Shown: positions 45,469 to 56,615 of the stretch, piece after piece
How the letters are laid out: every line of letters starts with the position of its first letter
Position numbering within the stretch: position 1 is the stretch's first letter
Source of the DNA: Stenotrophomonas rhizophila
Lineage (GTDB): Bacteria; Pseudomonadota; Gammaproteobacteria; Xanthomonadales; Xanthomonadaceae
DNA: 64,000 nt
Direction: 5' to 3'
NCBI RefSeq assembly: GCF_003751305.1
Contig: NZ_RJKV01000002.1
Location: forward strand, 806,001-870,000
Made by a program: the position numbers and the translations under genes
The notes under the pieces: generated by a model
The model's input: the letters and a program-made list of their open reading frames with translations, nothing else
Databases searched by the model: none
What the model was told of the DNA's origin: nothing

Positions 45469-46785
45469 ATGCGGAGATGGGTGCTGGGCATGTGCGTGGC
45501 GGTGATGCCGGCCACGGTAGCGGCCGATCCGGTGGCGCTGCACGATGGGTTCGGCTACAGCGACGCGGTGCTGCGCGCGGAGCTGACCACGCTGCGCGAC
45601 ATGAGCGGCGCACCCGGTCCGCGGCGTCACCTGGGCGCGGCCGGGTACCACCGCGTCCGTGGTGAACTGGCCGCCTCCAACCGTGCAGCACGCCAGTGCC
45701 TGGAGGAAACCCGGGACGCCCCACCCGCATTGCAGGGTCTGGCGTTCCTGTGCGAGTCCACCCTCGCGGGCAATGCGCTGATCGAGGGCGATATCGCCGG
45801 ATGGGCCAGCCTGATGTTGCGCGTGCGCGAGGACTACCAGCGCACCATCGTGCCGATGCTCAGGGCCGGCGATGAAGTGCCCGATGTCACCCGGCCGGCA
45901 TTCGCGTCCTTCACCACCTGGCCGCGTAGCGCGCTGCCCGCAGCCGAGCGGGGGCAGGACGTGGCGGTGCCGATCCAGTTCAGCAATGAGCTGCCCTCGG
46001 TGACGCTCACCCTGCACGGCACGCGCGATGGCGCGCCGGTCGCCCACGAGGCGGCCTTCATCGTCGATACGGGTGCCCCGCGCTCGCACATCAGCCGCGG
46101 GCTGGCCGACTCGCTTGGTTTGGCGGTGACGGACAACTTCGTGGTGTCGCGCATCCTCGAGGGCGATATCCAGCAGGCGGGCCTGGTGGCACCGATCGAT
46201 ATCGAGTTGGGTGGGCAGCGGGTGGGTGATGTGTCGTTCAACAGCGAACCCACGCGCGAGCTCAACCTGATCGGGCTGGACGTACTGCGTGCGCTGGGGC
46301 GGATCAGGCTCTCGCGTGAAACGCTGACCCTGCTGGGGGCACAGTCGCCGGCCGCGTGCACGCGCCGGATGGCAGTGACCTCGTCGCTGTGGGGACCGTT
46401 CCAGCAACAGCGCTTTCCCATCCGCGGCCAGGACAACAACCTGATGCTGGTCGATACTGGCTTCAACGGAGCCTTCCAGATGCGCGGCGCGCCACGCTCG
46501 TCGGTGCCCGCTGCCGCGATCCAGCGCAAGAACGTCATCACCACCCGCGGGGCGGAGGACATCGAGTACGCCCAGGCCAATACTCCTCTGCAGCTGACCG
46601 ACACCGTGACCCACATTCCGGTGGATATCGCCTTCCAGCCCCCGGATCTGTTTCCCTCGTCCTGGCGGATCGGCTACGGCGTCACCGGCGGCTATGACGT
46701 GTTTCTAGACCTGCCTGGCGGCATCGGCTGCCTGGTGCCGCGTCCGGCCGAGCCGCCCCTGCTGGGCAGGCCTCCGACCGCCTGA
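45469..46785 (+). CDS. Retropepsin-like aspartic protease with two DTG motifs
   Basis: A 438-aa exported protein (signal peptide 1-20, ending VAA). After a helical N-terminal region of about 150 residues, two Asp-Thr-Gly motifs appear: FIVDTGAPRSHIS with Asp200, and LMLVDTGFNGAFQM with Asp329. Each is followed by hydrophobic strands and a G-L/D segment (LNLIGLDVLR after the first). This is the pattern of bacterial pepsin/retropepsin-like proteins, but with both halves of an active site in one chain. The ATG at 45469 has GGGAG upstream. It is an exported protein, probably periplasmic; the substrate is unknown. Confidence 0.8.
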   Translation: MRRWVLGMCVAVMPATVAADPVALHDGFGYSDAVLRAELTTLRDMSGAPGPRRHLGAAGYHRVRGELAASNRAARQCLEETRDAPPALQGLAFLCESTLAGNALIEGDIAGWASLMLRVREDYQRTIVPMLRAGDEVPDVTRPAFASFTTWPRSALPAAERGQDVAVPIQFSNELPSVTLTLHGTRDGAPVAHEAAFIVDTGAPRSHISRGLADSLGLAVTDNFVVSRILEGDIQQAGLVAPIDIELGGQRVGDVSFNSEPTRELNLIGLDVLRALGRIRLSRETLTLLGAQSPAACTRRMAVTSSLWGPFQQQRFPIRGQDNNLMLVDTGFNGAFQMRGAPRSSVPAAAIQRKNVITTRGAEDIEYAQANTPLQLTDTVTHIPVDIAFQPPDLFPSSWRIGYGVTGGYDVFLDLPGGIGCLVPRPAEPPLLGRPPTA

Positions 46786-46813
46786 CCACGCCTGAATCGG
46801 CATCTCATCCACC

Positions 46814-46841
46814 CTTGAAACACGCGCGCGTAACCGCATCT
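46814..46841 (+). promoter_or_regulatory. Sigma-32 (heat-shock) promoter of clpB
   Basis: CTTGAAA, a 13-base spacer and CCGCATCT match the sigma-32 consensus (CTTGAAA, 13-14 bases, CCCCATNT) at 14 of 15 defined positions. It lies 50 bp before the clpB start. Confidence 0.88.
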
Positions 46842-46890
46842 CAGGGACAGTGCTGGCACGGCCAGCCCCGTTTACATCGAGGACAAGAAC

Positions 46891-49476
<2,586 letters not shown>

Positions 49477-49536
49477 GCCCCGCGCGCACCGGCGGCCTGA
49501 TAACCGTTGGGTCTCACACCATGCATGTTTGGCATG

Positions 49537-49566
49537 AACCCCCGCTTCGGCGGGGGTTTTTTGTTC
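49537..49566 (+). terminator. Terminator of clpB
   Basis: ACCCCCGC, a TTCG loop region and GCGGGGGT followed by a T-run of six: a textbook rho-independent terminator. Confidence 0.95.
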
Positions 49567-49600
49567 GGTATCGTCGGCATTCACCTGGAGACGATGCGAT

Positions 49601-50902
49601 ATGTCCGAACACGGCAGTCCCGAATCACAGTGGCGCGCGGAGACCATCGCGGTGCATGGCGGTTATCGGCCTGACCCCACCACCCGCGCGGTGGCGGTGC
49701 CGATCTACCAGACCGTGGCCTACGCCTTCGATGACACCCAGCATGGCGCGGACCTGTTCGACCTGAAGGTGCCGGGCAACATCTACACCCGCATCATGAA
49801 CCCGACCACCGATGTGCTGGAGCAGCGCATCGCCGCGCTCGAAGGTGGCATCGGTGCGCTCGCACTGGCCTCGGGCCAGGCCGCGATCACCTACGCGATC
49901 CAGACCATCGCCGAGGCCGGCGACAATATTGTCTCGGCCAGTGCGCTGTACGGCGGCACCTACAACCTGTTCGCGCACACGCTGCCGCAGTTCGGGATCG
50001 AAACGCGCTTTGCCGACTATCGCGACCCGCAGGCGTTCGGCGCGCTGATCGATGACCGCACCAAGGCGGTGTTCGTCGAGTCCATCGGCAACCCGCGCGG
50101 CAACATCACCGACATCGAAGCGGTGGCGAAGATCGCACATGCGCATGGTGTGCCGCTGATCGTGGACAACACGGTGGCGACGCCCTACCTGCAGCGCTCG
50201 TTCGATTTCGGCGCGGACATCGTGGTGCATTCGCTGACCAAGTATCTCGGTGGGCATGGCACCAGCCTGGGCGGGGCGATCGTGGATTCCGGGCGCTTCC
50301 CCTGGGCGGAGCACAAGCAGCGCTTCCGCCGCTTGAACGAGCCGGACGTGAGCTACCACGGCGTGGTCTACACCGACGCACTCGGGCCGGCCGCCTACAT
50401 CGGCCGCGCGCGGGTGGTACCGCTGCGTAATACCGGCGCGGCGATCTCACCGTTCAATTCCTTCCTGATCCTGCAGGGCATCGAAACGCTGGCACTGCGG
50501 CTGGACCGTATCAACGCGAATACCCTGGCCGTGGCCAAGCACCTGCAGGGCCACGCGAAGGTGGCCTGGGTCAACTACGCCGCGCTGCCCGACCACCCCG
50601 AACACGCGCTGGTGCAGAAGTACCTGCGCGGGCACGGCTCCGGCGTGCTGACCTTCGGGCTGCCGGGTGGGCGTGCGGCCGGTGCGCGTTTTCTGGACGC
50701 GCTGCAGTTGTTTACCCGGCTGGTGAACCTGGGTGATGCCAAATCACTGGCCACGCATCCCGCCTCGACCACGCACCGGCAGTTGGATGCGGCCGAGCTG
50801 GAGAAGGCGGGGGTCAGCGAAGACACGGTGCGCTTGTCGGTCGGCATCGAGCACATCGACGACCTGCTGGCGGATCTGGAGCAGGCGTTGGCCAAGGCGT
50901 AG
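49601..50902 (+). CDS. metY: O-acetylhomoserine sulfhydrylase (MetY type)
   Basis: A 433-aa PLP enzyme of the Cys/Met gamma-family that makes homocysteine from O-acetylhomoserine and sulfide. Visible motifs are [20 protein letters not shown] near the N-terminus, [20 protein letters not shown], the cofactor-binding [20 protein letters not shown], and the PLP lysine in [16 protein letters not shown]. Length (about 430) separates it from MetB and MetC (about 390). A cysteine synthase side role is possible. The gene stands alone behind clpB. No SAM riboswitch was seen ahead of it. Confidence 0.92.
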   Translation: MSEHGSPESQWRAETIAVHGGYRPDPTTRAVAVPIYQTVAYAFDDTQHGADLFDLKVPGNIYTRIMNPTTDVLEQRIAALEGGIGALALASGQAAITYAIQTIAEAGDNIVSASALYGGTYNLFAHTLPQFGIETRFADYRDPQAFGALIDDRTKAVFVESIGNPRGNITDIEAVAKIAHAHGVPLIVDNTVATPYLQRSFDFGADIVVHSLTKYLGGHGTSLGGAIVDSGRFPWAEHKQRFRRLNEPDVSYHGVVYTDALGPAAYIGRARVVPLRNTGAAISPFNSFLILQGIETLALRLDRINANTLAVAKHLQGHAKVAWVNYAALPDHPEHALVQKYLRGHGSGVLTFGLPGGRAAGARFLDALQLFTRLVNLGDAKSLATHPASTTHRQLDAAELEKAGVSEDTVRLSVGIEHIDDLLADLEQALAKA

Positions 50903-51067
50903 CGGCAGGACCCACGGCGGCCGGTGCGGGCCGGCCGCCGTGGTAGTTTTGGCGCGGCGCCATGCGTGGGGTTAGCATCGGCTGACGTTCTGGAACTGCG
51001 CAAGATCGGCCACGCGCAGGAGCGCGACGCGGCGCACGCTGAGCGTCACCTAAAGAGGGAGCCCGCC

Positions 51068-51949
51068 ATGCGCCGCATCGCCCAGATCCGCCAGCGCCAC
51101 GGTATCGATCGCGTCATCGCCCATCTGCAGACATGCCTGCGCGCCGGTGATCCCTTGCCGGATCTGGAGGCACTGGCCGCGATCGCGCACCAATCGCCTT
51201 TCCACTTCCATCGCCTGTATCGCGCGCTGACCGGCGAAACGCCCGGGCGCACCGTGGCGCGCCTGCGCTTGCTGCGGGCGCTGACCCTGCTCGGCCAGGC
51301 CGACCGCCGCGTCACCGAGGTCGCGCTCAACGTCGGCTTCGAAAGTCCGCAGGCGCTGGCCCGAGCCTGCCGCCAGGCACTGGATGCCACGCCCACCCGC
51401 CTGCGCGAGGACACCGCGCTGCGCAGCCACTGGCAGCAGCGGCTGTCACTGCCGGCCGGCGATCACGCAGACGGGACGGTACCCATGCAGGTCACGGTGA
51501 CCACGCTGGAACCGTTCGATGTGGTCGCGCTACGCACGCAAGGGGCCTTCGATGATCTGGATCAGGCCTTCGGCGAGATATTCACCTGGGCCGCCGAGCA
51601 GGGCTGGGCCGAACAGCTGCAGCAGCTGATCGGCATCGCACGGACGGACCACCGCGACGCGCCGGCGCAGGACTGCGTATTCGATTGCGCAATGGGCTTC
51701 GGGCGCACGCCGCAGGCGCTACCGGCTCCGCTGCGTGCGTTGACGCTGGGCGGTGGCACGTATGCCGTGCTGCGCCATGTGGGCAGTTACGCGGGCCTGG
51801 AAGCGGCTACTGATGCCCTGCTACGCGACTGGCTGCCCGACAGTGGCCACGCCCTGCGCGATGCGGAGCTGTACTACCACTACCTGGATGATCCGGAAGA
51901 AGTGCCCGAGGCCATCCTCCGCGCGGATATCTGCGTACCGGTCGCGTAG
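51068..51949 (+). CDS. AraC-type regulator with GyrI-like effector-binding domain
   Basis: A 293-aa protein. Residues 1-118 are an AraC-type double helix-turn-helix (IAHQSPFHFHRLYRALTGET and LNVGFESPQALARACRQAL), placed at the N-terminus instead of the C-terminus. Residues 135-292 are a GyrI-like domain (VTVTTLEPFDVVALRTQGAF, then YAVLRHVGSYAGLEAATDAL), the layout of the Rob/SbmC-like regulators that sense small hydrophobic molecules. The ATG at 51068 has AGAGGGAG upstream. The targets are not visible; a drug-efflux or detoxification gene would be typical. Confidence 0.9.
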   Translation: MRRIAQIRQRHGIDRVIAHLQTCLRAGDPLPDLEALAAIAHQSPFHFHRLYRALTGETPGRTVARLRLLRALTLLGQADRRVTEVALNVGFESPQALARACRQALDATPTRLREDTALRSHWQQRLSLPAGDHADGTVPMQVTVTTLEPFDVVALRTQGAFDDLDQAFGEIFTWAAEQGWAEQLQQLIGIARTDHRDAPAQDCVFDCAMGFGRTPQALPAPLRALTLGGGTYAVLRHVGSYAGLEAATDALLRDWLPDSGHALRDAELYYHYLDDPEEVPEAILRADICVPVA

Positions 51950-51955
51950 CGGCCC

Positions 51956-53659
51956 TCACACCACCGGAATGCTGTGCTGCTGACCCATCGTGCGGTACGG
52001 CGGGGTGGACATCACCATCTCGGCCAGCGAGTAGGCCAGTTCGCGCTCGGCCATCACCGTGCCGTCGGCACCGTGGGCGAGCAGGTGCTTCACCTCGGCA
52101 TCGCTGTGCGCGCGTGCCAGCAGGGTCAGGCCGGGGTTGAGCGCGCGCAGCTTGGCCAGCGTCTCACCGGCCTCCAGCGGCTGCGGGATCGCCAGCACGG
52201 CGATCTTGGCGCGCTCGGGATGCGCTTCGGCCAGTACGCGGTCGGACGCGGCGCTGCCGCGGATACCGGGCAGCCCGGCCGCGTGCGCTTCGGCGACGTG
52301 TTCCTTGTTGTCGTCGATGATCATCACCGGCACGCCACGGTCGCGCAGGACCTGCGCCAGCGCGCTGCCGACGCGGCCGTAGCCGATCACGATGGCGTGG
52401 TCGTGCAGATCCAGCGACGGGCCCGGCGGCAATTCCGTCTCCACGGTGGTGGGGGCGGTTTCCTGGTTTTTGAGCAGCCAGCGGTCGAGCAGGCCGAACA
52501 CCAGCGGGTTGAGCATGATCGAGATCAGCGCACCGGCCAGCACCAGCGCCTGGCCTGTCGGCGGCAGAATCTTCAGGGTCACGCCGAGGCCGGCGATGAT
52601 GAAGGCGAATTCGCCGATCTGCGCCAGGCTGGCCGAAATGGTCAGCGCGGTACCGGTCGGGTGGCCGAAGGCCCGTACGATCACGAACGCGGCGGCGGAT
52701 TTGCCGAACATGATGATCGCGGCGGTCGCCAGCACCTGCCACGGATGCTCGATCAGGATGGCCGGATTGAACAGCATGCCGACCGAGACGAAGAACAGCA
52801 CCGCGAAGGCGTCGCGCAGCGGCAGCGAATCGTTGGCGGCCTTGTGGCTCAGCTCGGATTCGTTGAGCAGCATGCCGGCGAAGAACGCGCCCAGTGCGAA
52901 GGACACGCCGAACAGCATGGCCGAGCCGAACGCCACGCCCAGCGCGATCGCCAGCACGGCCAGCGTGAACAGCTCGCGCGAACCGGTCCCGGCGATGCGC
53001 TCCAGGATCCACGGAATCACCCGGCGCCCGACTACCAGCATCACCGCCACGAACAGCCCCAGCTGCACGAAGGTCCAGCCGATGCTGGCCAGCACGCTGC
53101 CGACGGTATGGGTTTCATTGGCCGCATCCGGGCCGAACACGCCGGCCAGCACCGGCATCATCACCAGGGCCAGGACGCAGGCCAGGTCTTCCACGATCAG
53201 CCAGCCGATGGCGATCTTGCCGCGCGTGGTTTCCAGCAGGCGCCGTTCTTCCATCGCGCGCAGCAGCACCACGGTACTGGCGGTGGCCAGCGAGAAACCG
53301 AACACCACGCCGTAGATCACCGGCCAGCCCATCAACGCCGCCAGGCCCCAGCCGAGCAGGGTGGCGACCAGGATCTGGCCGATCGCACCCGGGATGGCGA
53401 TCGCTTTGACCTCCATCAGGTCTTTGAGCGAGAAGTGCAGACCGACCCCGAACATCAGCAGCATCACGCCGATCTCGGCCAGCTGGTTGGCCAGCGCCTG
53501 GTCGGCAACGAAGCCCGGGGTGAACGGCCCTACGCAGATGCCTGCAATCAGATAACCGACGAGCGGAGACAACCGCAGCTTGTTGGCCAGCGCGCCGAGT
53601 ATGAAGGCGAGCCCCAGGCCAACGGCAACGATGTTGATCAGGTCGGTGTCATGGTGCAT
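51956..53659 (-). CDS. YbaL/KefB-type monovalent cation:proton antiporter (CPA2) with TrkA-N domain
   Basis: A 567-aa membrane protein. Residues 1-385 form 12-13 membrane helices with CPA2 features (LSPLVGYLIAGICVGPFTPG and the LIVEDLACVLALVMMPVLAG stretch with the Glu-Asp pair). Residues 405-545 form a Rossmann domain (HDHAIVIGYGRVGSALAQVL) that binds nucleotides and gates the channel. This matches E. coli YbaL and the Kef family, which export K+ or exchange it for H+. No ancillary KefF/KefG gene is adjacent. It runs convergent with the AraC-type gene. Confidence 0.92.
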   Translation of the reverse strand: MHHDTDLINIVAVGLGLAFILGALANKLRLSPLVGYLIAGICVGPFTPGFVADQALANQLAEIGVMLLMFGVGLHFSLKDLMEVKAIAIPGAIGQILVATLLGWGLAALMGWPVIYGVVFGFSLATASTVVLLRAMEERRLLETTRGKIAIGWLIVEDLACVLALVMMPVLAGVFGPDAANETHTVGSVLASIGWTFVQLGLFVAVMLVVGRRVIPWILERIAGTGSRELFTLAVLAIALGVAFGSAMLFGVSFALGAFFAGMLLNESELSHKAANDSLPLRDAFAVLFFVSVGMLFNPAILIEHPWQVLATAAIIMFGKSAAAFVIVRAFGHPTGTALTISASLAQIGEFAFIIAGLGVTLKILPPTGQALVLAGALISIMLNPLVFGLLDRWLLKNQETAPTTVETELPPGPSLDLHDHAIVIGYGRVGSALAQVLRDRGVPVMIIDDNKEHVAEAHAAGLPGIRGSAASDRVLAEAHPERAKIAVLAIPQPLEAGETLAKLRALNPGLTLLARAHSDAEVKHLLAHGADGTVMAERELAYSLAEMVMSTPPYRTMGQQHSIPVV

Positions 53660-53830
53660 CGGGGCTCGCAGAAATAGGGGATGCCCCGATTTTCACCGAT
53701 GCGGCCGGTCCGGGCAAACATCGGCGACCGCAATGCTGCTATGTCCCCGTGGGCAGGTCATATGCTGTCCGGGACAGCCCGTGCGTTGAAGGGTGAATGC
53801 GCGGAATCCCGGTTTCCTGCGGCCAAAACG

Positions 53831-53858
53831 CACATGCCCCGGCGAACCGGGGCATGTG
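53831..53858. terminator. Hairpin terminator behind the second TonB receptor gene
   Basis: CACATGCCCCGG / CCGGGGCATGTG form a perfect 12-bp stem with a four-base loop, followed by short T runs on both strands. It lies 19 bases past the receptor stop codon on the minus strand. Confidence 0.88.
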
Positions 53859-53877
53859 GTTTATCAGGCAGATTCAT

Positions 53878-56271
53878 TTACCACTTGTAGGTCACGCGAC
53901 CGTACACGTAGGCGCCGTTGAACCCATACGGCGAGTAGTTGCTGTACGGCAGCATGCCCCAGGTGGAGTTCTGCAGGTCCACGGTGCGGTCCGGATACTG
54001 GTCCAGGATGTTGTCCGCGCCCAGGGTCAGGGTCCAGTTCTCGCTCGGCTTGTAGCTGGCCGAGGCATCGAGGACCCACGAGGCGTCATAGGTCTGGTCG
54101 CGCAGGGCGGTGGCCGAATTGCGCACCGTGAACGAGCCGTAGCGGGTGGCCGCCAGGTTGAGGTCCCAGTGGTCGGTGCGCCAGGTGCCGCTGAGGATGG
54201 CCTTGTCGCGCGGGTAGCTGTCCTCGATGCGGCCGATCTCATCGCGGCCGATCAGCGACTGGGTGATGCCCAGCGCGCCGAACACCGCCGGTGAGCCGAT
54301 GAACTTCTTCACCTCGGTCTCGTTGTAGCTGTAGGCGGCGGTGAGTTCCAGCGAGCTGGCAGCAAAGGGAATCGTGTAGCTGGAGACCGCATCCACGCCG
54401 CGGGTGCGGGTGTCCACACCGTTGGTGAAGTAGGAGAACGCGGTGACGCCCGGCAGCCCCAGGCCGGCAAGCAGCGAATTGGCGGCGGTATTGGTGGTGA
54501 TGTTGGTCGACAACACGATGCGATCGTCGATGTCGATCTGGTACGCATCCACGGTCAGGTACAGACGATCCACCGGCTGCAGCACCAGGCCCAGGCTGTA
54601 GGAGGTCGAGCTTTCGGCCTTCAGCGGGCTGGCGCCGAGCGCCTGCGCGGCGGGGCTGGTGGTCGGGAAGGTGCCGCGTTCGACGAACACGCCGTTGACG
54701 ATCGTGCTGGTGACGGCCTGGTAGCTCTGCTGGGCCAGCGACGGGGCGCGGAAGCCGCTGGAGGCGGTGGCGCGCAGGGCGACCTTGTCGGTGAAGGCGT
54801 AGCGTGCGGAGAGCTTGCCGGAGAACTTGTCGCCGAAGTCCGAGTAGTCCTCATAGCGGCCGGTGGCACCGGCGGAGAACTTGTCGGTGAGGTCCGCTTC
54901 CAGGCCTACGTAGACAGCGTAGTTGTCGCGGTCGGCATCCACCGCGTTGAGCGGAGTGAAGCCGCCGAAGCCCTGTGCACCGCTGCCGGTGTACGAGTTC
55001 AGTTCACCGGCCGACTGCTCCCAGGTTTCCTTGCGGTATTCACCGCCGAAGGACAGCGTGACCGGGTAGGCCAGGCCCCAATCCAGGGTCTTGGTCACGT
55101 CGGCATTGACGATGTTCTGGGTGTACTCCAGCGCGCCGTCGTAGAACGAGCGCGGGCTGTTCACGCCGAGCGCGTAGTTGATGCTGTTGCGGGTGTGGAA
55201 ATCGATCTTGTTGGCGCCGTAGTTGTAGCTGACGTCCCAGTTCCAGCCGCTGTCCGTATCGCCCTTGACCCCGGCGACCAGCGAACGGTCCTTGGAATAC
55301 TGATTGATCTGCGGCACGAACCCATCCGGGTAGGTCTGCGCCAGCAGCGCGCCCTGGTTGAGGTTGTTGCGCGAGCGGTAGAACGCGAACGAGGTGATGT
55401 CACGGTTGCTGGCCATCGCGGTGGCGTAGGCCGAGACGTGGTCGCTGAACTGGAAGCTGGCGTTGGCCGATGCGGCGGTCGCATCCACCTGTGGGTCGCC
55501 GACCACGAAGGTGGTCTGGCCGATGTCGGGGAAGTTGCTGGTGTTCGGCACGGTGCCCTGGTACGGGCCGGCACGGTTGCTCTCGTCCTGCTGGACGATC
55601 TGGCCGGCTACATGCACGCTGCCGCGGCCGTCGGCGAAGCCGATACCGGTATCGCCGGAGAGCTGGTACTTGTTGCCGTCACCGGCCGAGTACTGGCCGG
55701 CATCCAGCGCCAGGCTGCCGCCGGAGGACGAGCCCTTGAGCACGATGTTGATCACGCCGGCAATGGCATCCGAGCCGTACTGCGCCGAGGCGCCGTCGCG
55801 CAGCACTTCCACGCGCTCGATCGAGGCGATCGGAATCGCGTTGATGTCCACTGCCGACGAGCCACGGCCGATGCTGCCGTTGACGTTGATCTGCGCGGAG
55901 GTGTGGCGGCGCTTGCCGTTGACCAGCACCAGCACCTGGTCCGGGGAGAGGCCGCGCAGCTGCGCCGGGCGGATGCCGCTGGTGCCATCGGTCAGTGCCG
56001 GGCGCGGGAAGTTCAGCGAGGGCAGGGCGCGGGCCAGCGCGGTGGCCAGCTCGGTGGTCCCGGTGGACTGCAATGCCTCGGGGGTGATGATGTCGATCGG
56101 CGACTGGGACTCGGCCACGGTGCGGTCGGCCACGCGGGTGCCGGTGACGATGATGGTGTCCAGGGTGTTGGCCGCGGTGCGGGCGGGGGCGTCCTGGGCG
56201 GTGGCGGCGAAGCTGGACATACCGAGCGCGACAGCTACGGCGGCGGCGAGCGTACTGGTCTTGCGGTTCAT
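53878..56271 (-). CDS. TonB-dependent outer-membrane receptor (paralog of the receptor at 36887)
   Basis: A 797-aa receptor. The signal peptide ends near ATAQDAP (residue 26), followed by the TonB-box-like NTLDTIIVTGTR. The plug repeats PAQLRGLSPDQVLVLVNGKR, VDINAIPIASIERVEVLRDG and GSDAIAGVINIVLKGSS, each almost shared with the receptor at 36887, so the two belong to one subfamily. The barrel ends YGRVTYKW with an aromatic terminus. The ATG at 56271 starts MNRKTSTLAAAVAVALGMSS. It is divergent from an ABC-F gene across a region with overlapping promoters. The substrate is unknown. Confidence 0.93.
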   Translation of the reverse strand: MNRKTSTLAAAVAVALGMSSFAATAQDAPARTAANTLDTIIVTGTRVADRTVAESQSPIDIITPEALQSTGTTELATALARALPSLNFPRPALTDGTSGIRPAQLRGLSPDQVLVLVNGKRRHTSAQINVNGSIGRGSSAVDINAIPIASIERVEVLRDGASAQYGSDAIAGVINIVLKGSSSGGSLALDAGQYSAGDGNKYQLSGDTGIGFADGRGSVHVAGQIVQQDESNRAGPYQGTVPNTSNFPDIGQTTFVVGDPQVDATAASANASFQFSDHVSAYATAMASNRDITSFAFYRSRNNLNQGALLAQTYPDGFVPQINQYSKDRSLVAGVKGDTDSGWNWDVSYNYGANKIDFHTRNSINYALGVNSPRSFYDGALEYTQNIVNADVTKTLDWGLAYPVTLSFGGEYRKETWEQSAGELNSYTGSGAQGFGGFTPLNAVDADRDNYAVYVGLEADLTDKFSAGATGRYEDYSDFGDKFSGKLSARYAFTDKVALRATASSGFRAPSLAQQSYQAVTSTIVNGVFVERGTFPTTSPAAQALGASPLKAESSTSYSLGLVLQPVDRLYLTVDAYQIDIDDRIVLSTNITTNTAANSLLAGLGLPGVTAFSYFTNGVDTRTRGVDAVSSYTIPFAASSLELTAAYSYNETEVKKFIGSPAVFGALGITQSLIGRDEIGRIEDSYPRDKAILSGTWRTDHWDLNLAATRYGSFTVRNSATALRDQTYDASWVLDASASYKPSENWTLTLGADNILDQYPDRTVDLQNSTWGMLPYSNYSPYGFNGAYVYGRVTYKW

Positions 56272-56370
56272 CAGGATGTGGCTCCGGTAGTGACGGTGCT
56301 GCACCAAAGCGACATGACGACATCGAGGATCGGGTCAGCGAAGGCGGGTGTTGCGGTGCGCAATAGACGA

Positions 56371-56397
56371 ATTAACGGGATATTCATCGCTTGTCAA
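56371..56397 (-). promoter_or_regulatory. Candidate promoter of the second TonB receptor
   Basis: On the minus strand, a perfect TTGACA (-35) is followed by 15 bases and GTTAAT (-10), about 100 bp before the receptor start. The -35 box shares five bases with the -35 box of the plus-strand promoter. Confidence 0.45.
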
Positions 56398-56419
56398 ATT
56401 TTCGCCGTTTTCGTAAAAA
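56391..56419 (+). promoter_or_regulatory. Candidate sigma-70 promoter of the ABC-F gene
   Basis: TTGTCA, a 17-base spacer and TAAAAA, about 200 bp before the ABC-F start. Spacing is ideal and the boxes match at five and four of six positions. Confidence 0.5.
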
Positions 56420-56615
56420 ACGTTGCAGAAGCAACCATTTACGTGCGGCATTGGATTCGACAGGAGGGTCCCGGGGAAGCGCAGGCGGGGTCGTGGGAGA
56501 GAGGAACGAGACCCGCCGCGCATCCCGGGGCGCGTCAAGTATTCGTTAACGTTAGAATTACGTCGCAGGAAAGGTGCTCACCAGCACATTCCATTCCGTT
56601 ATATGGACCCCCAAG

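Larger units (their letters stand above)
56272..56615. other. Divergent receptor / ABC-F promoter region
   Basis: A 344-bp gap with no supported gene and a marked AT-rich core (56370-56450). It holds the two promoters described separately, an inverted repeat GTTTTCGTAAAAAAC (56408-56422), and AT-rich sequence TCGTTAACGTTAGAATTACG just before the ABC-F start. Confidence 0.6.

Noticed and set aside
49567-49600. A SAM riboswitch before metY
   Set aside because: The leader is only about 35 bases long after the clpB terminator, too short for any known SAM riboswitch.
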